From positions 1-48,459 of the forward strand of contig NZ_QNRY01000031.1 in assembly GCF_003315515.1 (NCBI RefSeq): DNA of 48,459 bases, written 5' to 3'. Below, piece after piece: positions 9,337-20,432 of this stretch (its first letter is position 1; the number at the start of each line of letters is the position of its first letter). This DNA comes from Brenneria salicis ATCC 15712 = DSM 30166. GTDB lineage: Bacteria; Pseudomonadota; Gammaproteobacteria; Enterobacterales; Enterobacteriaceae. The notes under the pieces are model-generated. The model saw only the letters and a program-made list of their open reading frames with translations. It ran no database searches and was not told the origin of the DNA. Both the position numbers and the translations under genes were made by a program.

Positions 9337-9356
9337 TGAGTGTACTCCTGAGTAAT
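9337..9356 (-). promoter_or_regulatory. ptsG ribosome-binding region, likely SgrS target
   Basis: The minus-strand sequence ATTACTCAGGAGTACACTCA immediately precedes the ptsG start and closely matches the E. coli ptsG segment (TACTCAGGAGCACTCTCA) that pairs with SgrS under glucose-phosphate stress. The match is seen; regulation here is inferred and needs an sgrS gene elsewhere. Confidence 0.65.
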
Positions 9357-9435
9357 AGTGCTTTACTGCTGATACTGCATATCGGCAAAGGGGAGGAAAA
9401 AATCCTTTGCATCTTGGGGTGTCTTAGCTCCCTTT

Positions 9436-9460
9436 AATTTTTACGCAGAGTAAAATAAAT
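9436..9460 (-). promoter_or_regulatory. Mlc operator-like site
   Basis: The minus strand reads TTATTTTACTCTGCGTAAAA, nearly identical to the Mlc-binding sequence of E. coli ptsG (TTATTTTACTCTGCGTAATA). Mlc represses ptsG in the absence of glucose transport; the same is inferred here. Confidence 0.8.
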
Positions 9461-9470
9461 AGCATGCACA

Positions 9471-9492
9471 ATGTTTGATTGCTATCACGTTT
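9471..9492 (-). promoter_or_regulatory. CRP-like site upstream of ptsG
   Basis: The minus strand reads AACGTGATAGCAATCAAACA, matching the E. coli ptsG CRP site AACGTGATAGCCGTCAAACA at nearly every base. The left half TGTGA-like arm is better conserved than the right. Confidence 0.7.
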
Positions 9493-9644
9493 CCATGAGT
9501 AGACCGGTCAAAACAGCGCATAAATTAAGCTTATTTGTGATATTTAGCTAAAAAATAGTCAATTCTGACGAGAAAACACCAGAACATGATCGCTATGAAT
9601 CATGATTAATTACACAGATAAAAAAAGTTTGTTATTTTCGACCA

Positions 9645-10442
9645 CTATCGCGTGATGGTCAACCGTGCGGGATCGATGTGGAACAGCCGGTAAAAGTTAT
9701 CTGTCGTGACAGCCGCCAGCGTTTCCAGCGTCGTCCCTTTCAGCACGGCTAAATATTCCGCTACATCACGAACATAGGCAGGCTGATTTTCCTGTCCGCG
9801 GTAAGGAACCGGCGCCAACCAGGGGGAATCGGTTTCAATCAGCATGCGCTCCAACGGCACGTAGCGCGCAACTTCACGCAGTGCTTCCGCAGTGCGGAAC
9901 GTGATAATACCGGAAAAGGAAATATAGAACCCCATATCCAGCAGCGTTCTGGCCGTAGCCAGATCTTCGGTAAAGCAATGCAACACGCCGCCGCACTTCT
10001 CTGCCTGTTCTTCCTTCAGAATGGCGAGAGTATCTTCCCGCGCCGCACGGGTATGGACGATAACAGGCTTATGCAAATCATTGCCTATACGAATGTGCTC
10101 GCGAAAAGACGCCTGCTGCTGCGCTTTGGTTTCCTGCTGATAATAGTAATCCAGCCCCGTTTCTCCCATCGCCACCACCAGGCTGGAAGCAGCCAACTGA
10201 CGCAGTTCGGCATAGTCATAGGGTTCATCCTGATTCAAAGGATGGACACCGCAGGAAAACGCCACGTTATCCCGCATGCCGATCTGTTCCGTCATGGCGC
10301 GGAAACCCGGCAACGTCGTCGCTACCGCCAGAATGAAACCGACCTCGCGGCTTTTCGCCTTCTCAAGCACGTCAGACACGTCTTTATGTAACGACTGATA
10401 ATCCAGTCCGTCAAGGTGGCAGTGGGAATCAACTAACAACAT
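9645..10442 (-). CDS. ycfH: TatD-family metal-dependent hydrolase YcfH
   Basis: A 265-residue TatD-type TIM-barrel hydrolase. Metal ligands visible are the N-terminal DSHCHLD (His7, His9), the GETGLDYYY glutamate, the VIHTRAA and VLHCFTE histidines and the ETDSPWLAP aspartate. Family members act as 3'-5' DNA/RNA exonucleases or phosphatases, but the substrate of YcfH is not settled. It follows holB with a 19-base gap, as in other enterics, so it probably belongs to the pabC-mltG-tmk-holB-ycfH operon. Confidence 0.93.
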   Translation of the reverse strand: MLLVDSHCHLDGLDYQSLHKDVSDVLEKAKSREVGFILAVATTLPGFRAMTEQIGMRDNVAFSCGVHPLNQDEPYDYAELRQLAASSLVVAMGETGLDYYYQQETKAQQQASFREHIRIGNDLHKPVIVHTRAAREDTLAILKEEQAEKCGGVLHCFTEDLATARTLLDMGFYISFSGIITFRTAEALREVARYVPLERMLIETDSPWLAPVPYRGQENQPAYVRDVAEYLAVLKGTTLETLAAVTTDNFYRLFHIDPARLTITR

Positions 10443-10461
10443 GGTATTTACTCAAAATTGA

Positions 10462-11475
10462 TTAAGCAGAGAATGGATGAAAATGTCGCTGAACCGTGGC
10501 GGACAGGCTTTGTTCAGCATCAAGCAGCCGTTCCGTCAACAGCAGTTCACGGTTAACACCGGTCACCGTCAATAACTTTTGTCGGCAAACCAACCATTGG
10601 CGCAGTTCATACTGTAATTGGGCGTTGGCGGATTCATGCGCTAAACGTTCAACCAGTATTGCCTGATCCTGATTAACCCGATGTTCACCCGCGCCTTGCT
10701 GCCATTTTATCGCATCCAGCAGCAATGAACTCAACCAATGAATACGTTCATCGACATCATCATGATTTAGCAGGGAAATTAGTGAGAGCATATCGTGTGA
10801 AACAAGCGAGCCAAGCAGCCCCTGACACAACGCGCCACGTTGTTTCCAGCGCTCCGGTCGCAACAGCGACTCGGCGGCCAGCGGCGCGCCCGCCTGCAAC
10901 CTTAACGCGGTGCGTATCGCTTGCGTGTCGTTGCTATGACGCGAGTTCAACCATAGCACGCTCTGGGTTTCGTCTGGCACCGCCAGATACTGATACAGAC
11001 AACGGCTGCGCATCGTCGCCAATAGACGCGATGGTTCGCGGCAGCCAAACAGAAAATAGGTGCTTTGCGGCGGTTCTTCCAATGTCTTCAGCAACGCATT
11101 GGCCGCAGCTTCGGTCAAAAGTTCGGCAGAAGGCAGCCAAATCACTTTAGCGCCGCCTTGTCGTGAATGCTGATAAAGTTTATCCAACACGTCACGCACG
11201 GCATCAACGCCCAGACTCTGCTTCCCTTTTTCCGGGCTGAGCGTATACCAGTCAGGGTGTGTCCCCGCGATCATCAAATCACAGGCGTGACACTTGCCGC
11301 AGCTTTTCACGCCGGCGGGATGTTGACACATCAGCCAGCGACTCAACGCATAGACCAACGAGTCACCGCCCATGCCGGTCAGCCCATGCAGCAAAATGGC
11401 GTGATGTCCTCTTCCCGCCTGATATTGCGCGATCAACTGACGGTAAGGCGCGTTAAGCCACGGATACCAATCCAT
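10462..11475 (-). CDS. holB: DNA polymerase III delta-prime subunit
   Basis: HolB is the delta-prime subunit of the clamp-loader complex that opens the beta clamp. The 337-residue AAA+ protein has a degenerate Walker A (GLTGMGGDS, residues 31-39) lacking the Lys, which is normal for delta-prime. The zinc-binding cysteines are Cys50, Cys59, Cys62 and Cys65. The LLKTLEEPP segment and the SRC motif (MRSRCLYQY), which supplies the arginine finger in trans, are present. Its ATG overlaps the tmk stop (TAATG), so the two are translationally coupled. Confidence 0.97.
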   Translation of the reverse strand: MDWYPWLNAPYRQLIAQYQAGRGHHAILLHGLTGMGGDSLVYALSRWLMCQHPAGVKSCGKCHACDLMIAGTHPDWYTLSPEKGKQSLGVDAVRDVLDKLYQHSRQGGAKVIWLPSAELLTEAAANALLKTLEEPPQSTYFLFGCREPSRLLATMRSRCLYQYLAVPDETQSVLWLNSRHSNDTQAIRTALRLQAGAPLAAESLLRPERWKQRGALCQGLLGSLVSHDMLSLISLLNHDDVDERIHWLSSLLLDAIKWQQGAGEHRVNQDQAILVERLAHESANAQLQYELRQWLVCRQKLLTVTGVNRELLLTERLLDAEQSLSATVQRHFHPFSA

Positions 11476-12146
11476 TAGTCACAATCCTGAGAAAGCGCGA
11501 CGGGCTGTTGAGGTAACCCCTGCTGTTGCAGCCATTCCCGCAAGGTTGCCTGAATAGCCGCACTGACGTTTTCCAGCGGTTGAGAAGCATCGATGGTGAC
11601 GATATCAGGCTCTTGCGTGGCCAACGCCTGATAGCGGGCGCGTGTACGTTCAAAGAACGCCAACGACTCCTGTTCGATGCGATCCAGTTCCCCACGCGCC
11701 CGCGCCCGTTGCAGCCCGATGGCGGGCGGCAAATCAAGATAAAGCGTCAGATCTGGCCGAAAGTCGCCCAGCACGGTATCGCGCAATGACAGCAACAACT
11801 GCGGATCAATGCCGCGTCCTCCGCCCTGATAAGCCTGCGAAGAGAGATCGTGTCGATCGCCAATCACCCACTGACCGTTGGCTAACGCAGGCTTGATGAC
11901 GTTATCGACCAATTGCACTCTGGCGGCGTACAACATCAGCACTTCTGCTTTGTCCGTCACCTTTTCATCCGCCATGCCTTGCTTGATCAATTCCCGCAAC
12001 TTCTCGGCCAGCGGCGTACCGCCAGGCTCACGCGTGAAAATAACGTCCTGTATACCGTATGTCCGCAACGTTTCGACAACAATCTCGCGGGCGGTGGTTT
12101 TCCCTGCGCCTTCCAAACCTTCAATAACAATAAATTTACTGTTCAT
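11475..12146 (-). CDS. tmk: Thymidylate kinase
   Basis: Tmk phosphorylates dTMP to dTDP. The P-loop [10 protein letters not shown] is at residues 9-18, the DRx-type motif at [11 protein letters not shown], and [17 protein letters not shown] carries the nucleotide-binding Asp-Arg and Gly-rich lid. At 223 residues it is about ten longer than E. coli Tmk, at a Gln/Asp-rich C terminus. The start overlaps the end of mltG by 11 bases and the stop overlaps the holB start. Confidence 0.97.
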   Translation of the reverse strand: MNSKFIVIEGLEGAGKTTAREIVVETLRTYGIQDVIFTREPGGTPLAEKLRELIKQGMADEKVTDKAEVLMLYAARVQLVDNVIKPALANGQWVIGDRHDLSSQAYQGGGRGIDPQLLLSLRDTVLGDFRPDLTLYLDLPPAIGLQRARARGELDRIEQESLAFFERTRARYQALATQEPDIVTIDASQPLENVSAAIQATLREWLQQQGLPQQPVALSQDCD

Positions 12147-13155
12147 CCCGTTCCTTTAGCGCTGAGCGATATACCCTCACAGCACGGTTATGATCGGCAA
12201 GGTTAGTGGTGAAACGATGCCCGCCTTTGCCATCGGCCACAAAATAGAGATATGACGTTTTAGCCGGATGCGCGGCGGCTTCCAGCGACGCTCTGCCTGG
12301 CATGGCAATCGGCGTTGGCGGTAGACCGGAGATGATATACGTATTGTAAGGCGTTGGCGTATCCAGCGCCTTACGGGTAATCGTTCCTGTGTACGCCTCT
12401 CCCATGCCATAAATAACCGTTGGATCGGTTTGTAAACGCATGCCGATGCGCAGACGGTTAACAAAAACCGAGGCCACCTGAGGGCGCTCTTCGCTGACCG
12501 CCGTTTCTTTCTCAATGATCGAGGCCATAGTAAGTAACTCATCCGGCGTTTTGTAAGGCAAGCCGTCTTCTTTACCCTGCCATACTTCATCGATAGTGTT
12601 CTTCATCCGCTGGTGAGCACGTTGCAACAGTGCCCGATCGGTAGTGTTCGCCGTATACAGATACGTATCCGGGTAAAACCATCCTTCCGGGTTGGGTGTA
12701 TCTTTTATACCAAGATCAATCGCCACTTCCTGCATGCTTTTATCATGCAGTTCATGTTTAATATAGGGCGATTGACGCAAGGTTTCGAGCCAATCTCTCA
12801 GTCGTGACCCTTCAGCAAACCGAATAGAAAACTGAGCTTCTTTACCGCTGGCTAACAACGCCAGCATCTCACGGACGGTCATACCGATGGTAAAGCGGTA
12901 TGTTCCGGCCTTAAACTTTGCCAGTTCTGGCTCGGTACGCAGCAACCAGGGAAAGAAGGTTCCTTCGGTTATGATTTTCTGATCCAGCAATAACGTTTCC
13001 AACCCTTCACGCCCCGTCCCCGCTGGCAGCGTAAAAATCGTTTCTTGTTCAATCGCGAGTGGCGAACCGGCAAACCGCTGAAGTTTCTGCCACAGAAGCA
13101 GACTCGCCAACAGCAGCAAAGCGACTATCAGTACACCAATCTTCTTTCTCTTCAT
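12136..13155 (-). CDS. mltG: Endolytic peptidoglycan transglycosylase MltG
   Basis: MltG is an inner-membrane lytic transglycosylase that cuts nascent glycan strands and sets their length. The 339-residue protein has one N-terminal membrane anchor (residues about 6-24, [16 protein letters not shown]) and a periplasmic YceG-like domain. The catalytic Glu is in ASIIEKETA (Glu217). [19 protein letters not shown]-type [17 protein letters not shown] and the HRFTT motif are family marks. It lies 14 bases after pabC and overlaps tmk. Confidence 0.96.
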   Translation of the reverse strand: MKRKKIGVLIVALLLLASLLLWQKLQRFAGSPLAIEQETIFTLPAGTGREGLETLLLDQKIITEGTFFPWLLRTEPELAKFKAGTYRFTIGMTVREMLALLASGKEAQFSIRFAEGSRLRDWLETLRQSPYIKHELHDKSMQEVAIDLGIKDTPNPEGWFYPDTYLYTANTTDRALLQRAHQRMKNTIDEVWQGKEDGLPYKTPDELLTMASIIEKETAVSEERPQVASVFVNRLRIGMRLQTDPTVIYGMGEAYTGTITRKALDTPTPYNTYIISGLPPTPIAMPGRASLEAAAHPAKTSYLYFVADGKGGHRFTTNLADHNRAVRVYRSALKERDEQ

Positions 13156-13169
13156 AAATCAACCATCGT

Positions 13170-13967
13170 CTAACAGTTAGGGCTCAGAAACCGGTAGAGA
13201 TCTCTGGAGCGATAACACCAGACGTGCGCCTGGTTTACGGGGATAACGGGCATTAATGCGTTACAGACTAAAACCTCATCAGCCTCTTCGAGTGCGCTCA
13301 ACGGTTCAGTGACAATGTGTACCTCAAAATCAGCGACGGCCAGCAGCGAAAGAATATGCTGTCGGGCTACGCCATCGACTCCGGCATAGGATAAATCCGG
13401 CGTATAAACCTGATTTCCCTTACGCCAGAATAAATTGGCCGCACAGCACTCCACCAGAGCGCCGGAAGTGTCAAGCACCAGCGTCTCATCGGCGGATGTC
13501 CCCTCAAGATGCAGTCGAATTAAAACCTGTTCCAGCCGATTAAGATGCTTGATGCCGGCCAGCAGTGGATTTTTTGCCAACGCGACAGGACTCAGGTTCA
13601 AACGAATGCCCTGCTCACGCCAGCGGACATAATGCGCGGGATAGTCAGCCTGCATAACAATACGCGTCGGCTGCGTACAACCCTGAGCACCGTATCCTCT
13701 GCCCCCCTGACCTCGCGTCAGCATGACTTTTACCACGCCTTGCCGACATCCCTGCGCGGCCTGTATCATTTCCGCGCTCAGCAGCGTCCGGTCAACAGGC
13801 GGCAACATCAGACGTTCAGCCGCGTGTTGCAGGCGCACGATATGACGTTCAAGCCAGATAATCCGCCCCTCGTCAACTCTGGCCGTGGTAAAGCAGCCAT
13901 CGCCGTACTGAGTAGCACGGTCTGAAACCGGCAACATTTCCTGCCGCTGACCATTTATCCAACGCAT
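13170..13967 (-). CDS. pabC: Aminodeoxychorismate lyase
   Basis: PabC is a PLP-dependent lyase that converts 4-amino-4-deoxychorismate to p-aminobenzoate and pyruvate for folate synthesis. The 265-residue protein belongs to the fold-IV aminotransferase class. The PLP-binding Lys140 is in AGIKHLNRLEQ, and the E..NLFW motif (ECCAANLFW) is present. It starts the pabC-mltG-tmk-holB-ycfH run. It is separated from fabF by a strong hairpin terminator and so probably has its own promoter in the 170-base gap. Confidence 0.94.
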   Translation of the reverse strand: MRWINGQRQEMLPVSDRATQYGDGCFTTARVDEGRIIWLERHIVRLQHAAERLMLPPVDRTLLSAEMIQAAQGCRQGVVKVMLTRGQGGRGYGAQGCTQPTRIVMQADYPAHYVRWREQGIRLNLSPVALAKNPLLAGIKHLNRLEQVLIRLHLEGTSADETLVLDTSGALVECCAANLFWRKGNQVYTPDLSYAGVDGVARQHILSLLAVADFEVHIVTEPLSALEEADEVLVCNALMPVIPVNQAHVWCYRSRDLYRFLSPNC

Positions 13968-14096
13968 GCCTTACTCCCTTTCAGCCAAAAGCCATTAGAT
14001 TGCCAGTAAACCAAAGCACCCGACAAGCAGCCATATCCGATTTTAGACGGACCAACAAACGCGCAGCGTTGACCCGCAGAGGGGTTGCCAGGCGAC

Positions 14097-14123
14097 AAAA
14101 AAACCCGGAAACCGGGTTTTTTT
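14097..14123 (-). terminator. fabF rho-independent terminator (potentially bidirectional)
   Basis: AAAACCCGG-AAA-CCGGGTTTT followed by T residues on both strands lies 17-40 bases after the fabF stop. It ends the fab cluster before pabC. Confidence 0.9.
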
Positions 14124-14139
14124 AACGGGATAACGATGC

Positions 14140-15450
<1,311 letters not shown>

Positions 15451-15461
15451 GAGATGTTCGC

Positions 15462-15698
15462 TTACTGCTGGTTAGCCTGAATGAAATCGATGGCTGCCTG
15501 AACAGTCGTGATTTTTTCGGCTTCTTCGTCTGGAATTTCAGTATCAAATTCTTCTTCCAGGGCCATTACAAGCTCAACAGTGTCAAGAGAATCAGCGCCG
15601 AGGTCGTCAACGAAAGAAGCATTGTTTACGACTTCTTCCTGCTTAACACCAAGCTGTTCAACGATGATTTTCTTAACGCGTTCTTCGATAGTGCTCAT
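15462..15698 (-). CDS. acpP: Acyl carrier protein
   Basis: AcpP carries acyl chains on a 4'-phosphopantetheine arm attached to Ser37, in the motif [10 protein letters not shown]. The 78-residue protein is almost identical to E. coli ACP and strongly acidic. It lies 150 bases after fabG, a gap likely to hold its own strong promoter, and ends at a terminator before fabF. Confidence 0.99.
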   Translation of the reverse strand: MSTIEERVKKIIVEQLGVKQEEVVNNASFVDDLGADSLDTVELVMALEEEFDTEIPDEEAEKITTVQAAIDFIQANQQ

Positions 15699-15851
15699 AC
15701 TCTTAAATTTCCTATCAAAACTCGCTTTCGCGAAGGTTTTCGTAGTGTATAAAATGTTGAAAAAGATGCAACAAAATCCCGGCTGGTCGAACCACGATTT
15801 TGTGCTATTTTGCGGTCATCACCGCAAATAACGCAAATAGTTTCGTACTTT

Positions 15852-16586
15852 TTAGATCATATACAGGCCGCCATTGACATGCAATGTCTCGCCGGTAATG
15901 TAACCCGCCTCGTCAGAGGCTAAAAATACCACAGCACTGGCTATTTCTTTAGCATCGCCAAGCCGGTTGGCTGGAACCTGGCTCAAAATGCCTGCACGCT
16001 GTTCTTCTGTCAACGTCTGAGTCATATCAGTTTCAATAAAACCCGGCGCGACAACGTTTACTGTAATGCCACGCGAGGCCACTTCACGAGAGAGAGATTT
16101 GCTGAAACCAATCAGCCCAGCCTTCGCCGCCGCGTAGTTTGCCTGTCCCGCATTCCCCATCGAGCCAACAACGGAACCGATAGTAATAATGCGGCCAAAA
16201 CGTTTTTTCATCATAGCGCGCATGACAGCTTTGGACAGTCGGAACACGGATGTCAGATTCGTATCCAGAATATCCTGCCATTCGTCATCTTTCATGCGCA
16301 TCAACAGGTTATCGCGTGTAATTCCGGCGTTATTGATCAAAATGTCGATTTCACCGAATTCAGCGCGAATATCCGCTAATACATTCTCGACTGACGTCGC
16401 ATCCGCGACATTCAGCACAAAACCTTTACCCTTCTCACCCAGCCAGGCGCTGATGGCTTCAGCCCCTTTTTCGCTGGTTGCGGTCCCAATGACTTTTGCG
16501 CCCCTGGCAACCAATGTTTCAGCAATCGCACGGCCTATGCCTCGGCTTGCTCCAGTAACCAGCGCAACTTTTCCCTCAAAACTCAT
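15852..16586 (-). CDS. fabG: 3-oxoacyl-ACP reductase
   Basis: FabG reduces 3-oxoacyl-ACP with NADPH. The 244-residue short-chain dehydrogenase has TGASRGIG at residues 11-18, NNAG at 85-88, and the catalytic triad Ser138, Tyr151 and Lys155 (YAAAK). It lies 14 bases after fabD in the fab operon. Confidence 0.98.
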   Translation of the reverse strand: MSFEGKVALVTGASRGIGRAIAETLVARGAKVIGTATSEKGAEAISAWLGEKGKGFVLNVADATSVENVLADIRAEFGEIDILINNAGITRDNLLMRMKDDEWQDILDTNLTSVFRLSKAVMRAMMKKRFGRIITIGSVVGSMGNAGQANYAAAKAGLIGFSKSLSREVASRGITVNVVAPGFIETDMTQTLTEEQRAGILSQVPANRLGDAKEIASAVVFLASDEAGYITGETLHVNGGLYMI

Positions 16587-16600
16587 TGCTTTCTCCGTCC

Positions 16601-17530
16601 TTATTTTTCAAGTGCCGCTGACAACGAGGCAGGATCATTCACCGCAGCGGCTGTCAGGGTATCGATGATTCGTTTCGTCAACCCGGTAAGAACTTTGCCA
16701 GGCCCCACTTCCAGCAATGACTCGACGCCTTCTGACGCCATTAACTCGACACACTCGGTCCAGCGGACCGGGCTGTAGAGTTGGCGCACCAGTGCGCTGC
16801 GGATCGCTTCCGGCGTCGTTTCAATACGCGCGTCAACATTATTGACCACAGGAATCGAAGGAGGCTGGAATTCGATGGACTCAAGCGCCGCAGCCAATCT
16901 TTGCGCCGCGGACTCCATCAAAGCACAGTGAGACGGTACGCTGACGGGCAACGGCAAGGCGCGTTTGGCCCCCGCCGCTTTACAAGCAGCGCCGGCACGC
17001 TCTACCGCTTCTTTGTCGCCGGCGATAACAACCTGTCCCGGCGAGTTGAAGTTTACGGGTGACACTACCTGTCCCTGCGCGGACGCTTCGCACGCTTTGA
17101 CGATCGCCTCATTATCCAGACCGATGATCGCATACATGGCGCCCGTGCCTTCCGGCACCGCTTCCTGCATAAATTTGCCACGCAATTCAACCAGGCGGAC
17201 AGCCTGTTGGAAATCCAGCACGCCCGCGCAAACCAGTGCTGAATACTCGCCCAGACTGTGACCTGACATCAGCGCAGGCAGTTTACCGCCCTGCTGCCGC
17301 CAGACACGCCAGATCGCCACTGAGGAAGCCAATAACGCAGGCTGGGTCTGCCAGGTTTTATTTAATTCCTCAGCAGGCCCTTGTTGGGTAAGCTGCCACA
17401 GGTCATAACCCAACGCGTCGGAAGCCTGAGCAAAAGTTTCGGCAACCACCGGATAGTCCGCGGCCAATTCAGCCAGCATACCGACAGTTTGAGATCCCTG
17501 CCCCGGAAAAACCATTGCAAATTGCGTCAT
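16601..17530 (-). CDS. fabD: Malonyl-CoA:ACP transacylase
   Basis: FabD transfers malonyl from CoA to ACP. The 309-residue protein (start ATG 17530, MTQFAMVFPGQGSQ, same length as E. coli) has catalytic Ser92 in GHSLGEY and the catalytic His in VPSHCALM. An upstream in-frame ATG seven codons earlier overlaps fabH and is not the family start. It lies 17 bases after fabH. Confidence 0.98.
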   Translation of the reverse strand: MTQFAMVFPGQGSQTVGMLAELAADYPVVAETFAQASDALGYDLWQLTQQGPAEELNKTWQTQPALLASSVAIWRVWRQQGGKLPALMSGHSLGEYSALVCAGVLDFQQAVRLVELRGKFMQEAVPEGTGAMYAIIGLDNEAIVKACEASAQGQVVSPVNFNSPGQVVIAGDKEAVERAGAACKAAGAKRALPLPVSVPSHCALMESAAQRLAAALESIEFQPPSIPVVNNVDARIETTPEAIRSALVRQLYSPVRWTECVELMASEGVESLLEVGPGKVLTGLTKRIIDTLTAAAVNDPASLSAALEK

Positions 17531-17547
17531 ATAAAAATCCTGTTTAA

Positions 17548-18501
17548 TCAAAAACGAATCAGTGCGGAACCCCAGGTAAAGCCGCCGCCAAAGGCTTCGA
17601 GCAATACCAGTTGTCCAGGCTTGATACGCCCGTCGCGCACCGCTTCATCCAATGCGGAGGGTACAGAGGCCGCGGACGTGTTGCCGTGACGATCCAGCGT
17701 CACCACCACTTTATCCATCCCCATTCCTAATTTTTTCGCCGTCGCGTTGATAATACGCAAATTTGCCTGATGCGGAACCAACCAATCTAATTCGCTTTTC
17801 TCCAACTGAGCAGCCTGTAACGTTTCCTCAACGATGTGCGCCAGTTCCGTCACTGCAACTTTAAAGACTTCATTGCCCGCCATGGTCAGATAGGCTGGCG
17901 TCTCGCGATGGTGACGATCCTGATGCGGCAATGTCAGCAATTCGCCGTAGCGACCATCCGCGTGCAGATGAGTCGACAGAATGCCCGGTTGCTCCGATGC
18001 TGCCAACACGACGGCGCCGGCGCCATCGCCAAACAGAATGAGCGTACCGCGATCTTCAGGATCCAGCGTGCGGGATAAGGTATCGGAACCGATAACCAAA
18101 GCATAATCCACCGCGCCGTTTTTGATATATTGATCGGCAACGCTTAAGGCATAGGTAAAACCGGCGCAGGCCGCGGCCAGATCAAAGGCGATCGTATCTT
18201 TTATATCGAGCAATTGCTGGATCTGACAGGCTGAGCTTGGGAATGCATGGTTTGACGACGTCGTCGCAACGATCAGTAAACCGACTTTCGACTTATCAAT
18301 GCCCGCCATGTCCAGCGCGTTTTTCGCAGCATGGCATCCCATGGTCGCGACATTTTCATCTGGCGCGGCAATGCGTCGTTCACGAATGCCGGTACGCGTC
18401 ACGATCCATTCGTCAGACGTCTCCACCATCTTTTCTAAATCAGCGTTCGTCCTGATTTGCTCAGGCAAATAACTTCCCGTTCCGATTATTTTTGTATACA
18501 T
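17548..18501 (-). CDS. fabH: 3-oxoacyl-ACP synthase III
   Basis: FabH starts fatty-acid synthesis by condensing acetyl-CoA with malonyl-ACP. The 317-residue protein has catalytic Cys112 in [12 protein letters not shown], His in VPHQANLRI, and Asn in [10 protein letters not shown]. It lies only six bases after plsX. Confidence 0.98.
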   Translation of the reverse strand: MYTKIIGTGSYLPEQIRTNADLEKMVETSDEWIVTRTGIRERRIAAPDENVATMGCHAAKNALDMAGIDKSKVGLLIVATTSSNHAFPSSACQIQQLLDIKDTIAFDLAAACAGFTYALSVADQYIKNGAVDYALVIGSDTLSRTLDPEDRGTLILFGDGAGAVVLAASEQPGILSTHLHADGRYGELLTLPHQDRHHRETPAYLTMAGNEVFKVAVTELAHIVEETLQAAQLEKSELDWLVPHQANLRIINATAKKLGMGMDKVVVTLDRHGNTSAASVPSALDEAVRDGRIKPGQLVLLEAFGGGFTWGSALIRF

Positions 18502-18507
18502 GTACGC

Positions 18508-19554
18508 TCAGTCACTCTTGGGTAATACAGCTTCTAGACGGGCGGCAATTCGCTCTGGCAGTTGCCGCCGTACCGTCTGCATTGCCTGTTCAATGGCAAC
18601 GGCAAACGCTCTCTGATTCGCTGCGCCATGGCTTTTGATTACAGTTCCCCGCAATCCTAACAGACATGCGCCATTATATTGGTCAGGATTCAAATGACCG
18701 AAACGCTTTGACAATCGTTTTTGTAACAAACGGCCCAACCACTTCAACCACCAGGACTGTTTTGACTTATGCTCAGTACCGGAAGAAGAGGATTTCAGCA
18801 GCGATAGAAACATCCTTACCACGCCTTCCATGGTCTTCAAGGTAACATTACCGACAAAACCGTCACAAACCATGACATCCGTCTTTCCTGTCAACAATTC
18901 ATTGCCTTCAAGATAACCTATGTAGTTAATCGACGGCGTATTTCTCAATTGGCTTGCCGCATCGCGGATGTTACTGAGACCTTTACTCTCTTCTTCACCA
19001 ATATTCAGCAAAGCAACCCGCGGATTGTCCAGATCCAGCACGACTTCCGCCATCACTGAGCCCATCACGGCAAACTGAACCAACATCGTGCTGTCGCAGT
19101 CCACATTGGCGCCCAGATCCAGCACCACTGTTTTGCCATGCCGCTGATGAGGCAAAATGGAAACCAACGCCGGGCGCTCAATTCCCTCAATAGGCTTAAT
19201 CAAAAGCTTCGCCAGCCCCATCAGCGCGCCGGTATTGCCCGCACTGACGCAAGCTTGCGCTCTTCCGTCTTTAATCAGTTCAAGTGCGATACGCATCGAG
19301 GTTCCGCGACTGGCACGGATAGCCTGCGACGGTCTTGCATCACTGGCAATAACCGATTCGGCCGGAATAATCTCTAACCGGGATAATCGTTCAGAATCGA
19401 CTTTGGCAAGTAATGGCGTAATCGCAGCGGGATCGCCAACTAATAACAGACTGAGAGCAGGATTAGAAGCCAGCGCCTGCAATGCAGCAGGCACTGTTAC
19501 GCGGGGACCGAAGTCCCCGCCCATCGCATCTAACGCCAGAGTTAGGCGTGTCAA
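18508..19554 (-). CDS. plsX: Phosphate acyltransferase PlsX
   Basis: PlsX makes acyl-phosphate from acyl-ACP for phospholipid synthesis. The 348-residue protein starts at TTG 19554 ([17 protein letters not shown]), a rare start that is also used in E. coli. Family blocks include [23 protein letters not shown] and [16 protein letters not shown]. It follows rpmF by 29 bases, as in the conserved yceD-rpmF-plsX order. Confidence 0.97.
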   Translation of the reverse strand: MTRLTLALDAMGGDFGPRVTVPAALQALASNPALSLLLVGDPAAITPLLAKVDSERLSRLEIIPAESVIASDARPSQAIRASRGTSMRIALELIKDGRAQACVSAGNTGALMGLAKLLIKPIEGIERPALVSILPHQRHGKTVVLDLGANVDCDSTMLVQFAVMGSVMAEVVLDLDNPRVALLNIGEEESKGLSNIRDAASQLRNTPSINYIGYLEGNELLTGKTDVMVCDGFVGNVTLKTMEGVVRMFLSLLKSSSSGTEHKSKQSWWLKWLGRLLQKRLSKRFGHLNPDQYNGACLLGLRGTVIKSHGAANQRAFAVAIEQAMQTVRRQLPERIAARLEAVLPKSD

Positions 19555-19583
19555 GGTATTGCCTTGCTAATAATTCGCAAGAA

Positions 19584-19754
19584 TTACTTGGCAATAACCT
19601 TGCGACCGCGGTAGTAACCGTCCGCCGTGATGTGGTGACGCAGGTGAGTTTCGCCGGAAACTTTATCTACGGATGCAGAAGAAGTGGTCAGCGCATCGTG
19701 AGCACGACGCATACCACGTTTGGAACGGCTAGGTTTGTTTTGTTGTACGGCCAT
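19584..19754 (-). CDS. rpmF: 50S ribosomal protein L32
   Basis: A 56-residue L32 protein beginning [20 protein letters not shown] and ending [13 protein letters not shown], one residue shorter than the E. coli version because of a deletion in the [10 protein letters not shown] segment. The ATG has AAGGAG eight bases upstream. It lies 16 bases after yceD and is cotranscribed with it and plsX in related bacteria. This is the non-zinc form: no Cys residues are present. Confidence 0.98.
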   Translation of the reverse strand: MAVQQNKPSRSKRGMRRAHDALTTSSASVDKVSGETHLRHHITADGYYRGRKVIAK

Positions 19755-19770
19755 GGACCTTACTCCTTAA

Positions 19771-20292
19771 TTACTTACGCTTTAAACTGGCTAATACGGC
19801 AAACGGATTCGGCTTCTCCGCCTCTTCAGGCAGCTTGCCGAACACCATGTCCGCTTCGGACACTTCACAGTGTTCAGAATCATGTACCGGGGCGATAGGC
19901 AATGTCAGGATGATTTCATCTTCAATCATTGCCAGCAGATCGACTTCGCCAAACTCATCAACGTCGATCGGTTCATACACTTCCGATAAAGCTTCGGCCT
20001 GTTCATCATTGATGACCGGGCTAAAACAAAATGTCGCATGAACCTGATGCTCAAATGGCTTTCCGCAGCGTTGGCACATTAATGTCACCGTCACATCCGC
20101 ACTACCGTCAATCACCGCCAGGCGCTGATTATCAATATGGAAAGACAAAGAAGCCTGAACATCACTGTCCACACTCACCACTGACGCAGCCACGCGCATT
20201 ACTTGTTCAGACGTATAGATACCAACATAATCCAAACGCTTTTGAGCAGTGCGAACCGCATCAACGGTTAAGGGTAATTTTACCTTTTGCAT
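19771..20292 (-). CDS. yceD: YceD/DUF177 large-ribosomal-RNA accumulation protein
   Basis: A 173-residue DUF177 protein with a CxxC pair (Cys73 and Cys76 in [10 protein letters not shown]) and a strongly acidic middle part ([17 protein letters not shown]). The family is tied to 23S rRNA accumulation, and the gene is constantly paired with rpmF. It is the first gene of the yceD-rpmF-plsX-fab cluster, divergent from maf across about 140 bases that should hold the cluster promoter. Confidence 0.93.
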   Translation of the reverse strand: MQKVKLPLTVDAVRTAQKRLDYVGIYTSEQVMRVAASVVSVDSDVQASLSFHIDNQRLAVIDGSADVTVTLMCQRCGKPFEHQVHATFCFSPVINDEQAEALSEVYEPIDVDEFGEVDLLAMIEDEIILTLPIAPVHDSEHCEVSEADMVFGKLPEEAEKPNPFAVLASLKRK

Positions 20293-20432
20293 AGGGCGCG
20301 CATATTAACGTCGTAACGACATAGAGTCAAAGAAAAAGGCGGTGAAGCACGACCTTTCACCAATATTCGCTTCCAGAGCGGCGCATAGTTTAAAATGCCT
20401 TTCATCATTACGCTACGGTTTATAAAAAAATT

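Larger units (their letters stand above)
9334..9644 (-). promoter_or_regulatory. ptsG promoter region
   Basis: This 311-base gap before ptsG contains the SgrS-type target, an Mlc-like operator, a CRP-like site and an AT-rich upstream part. The layout (CRP site upstream of an Mlc site, then a leader of roughly 90-100 bases) is the same as in the E. coli ptsG control region. Confidence 0.7.
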
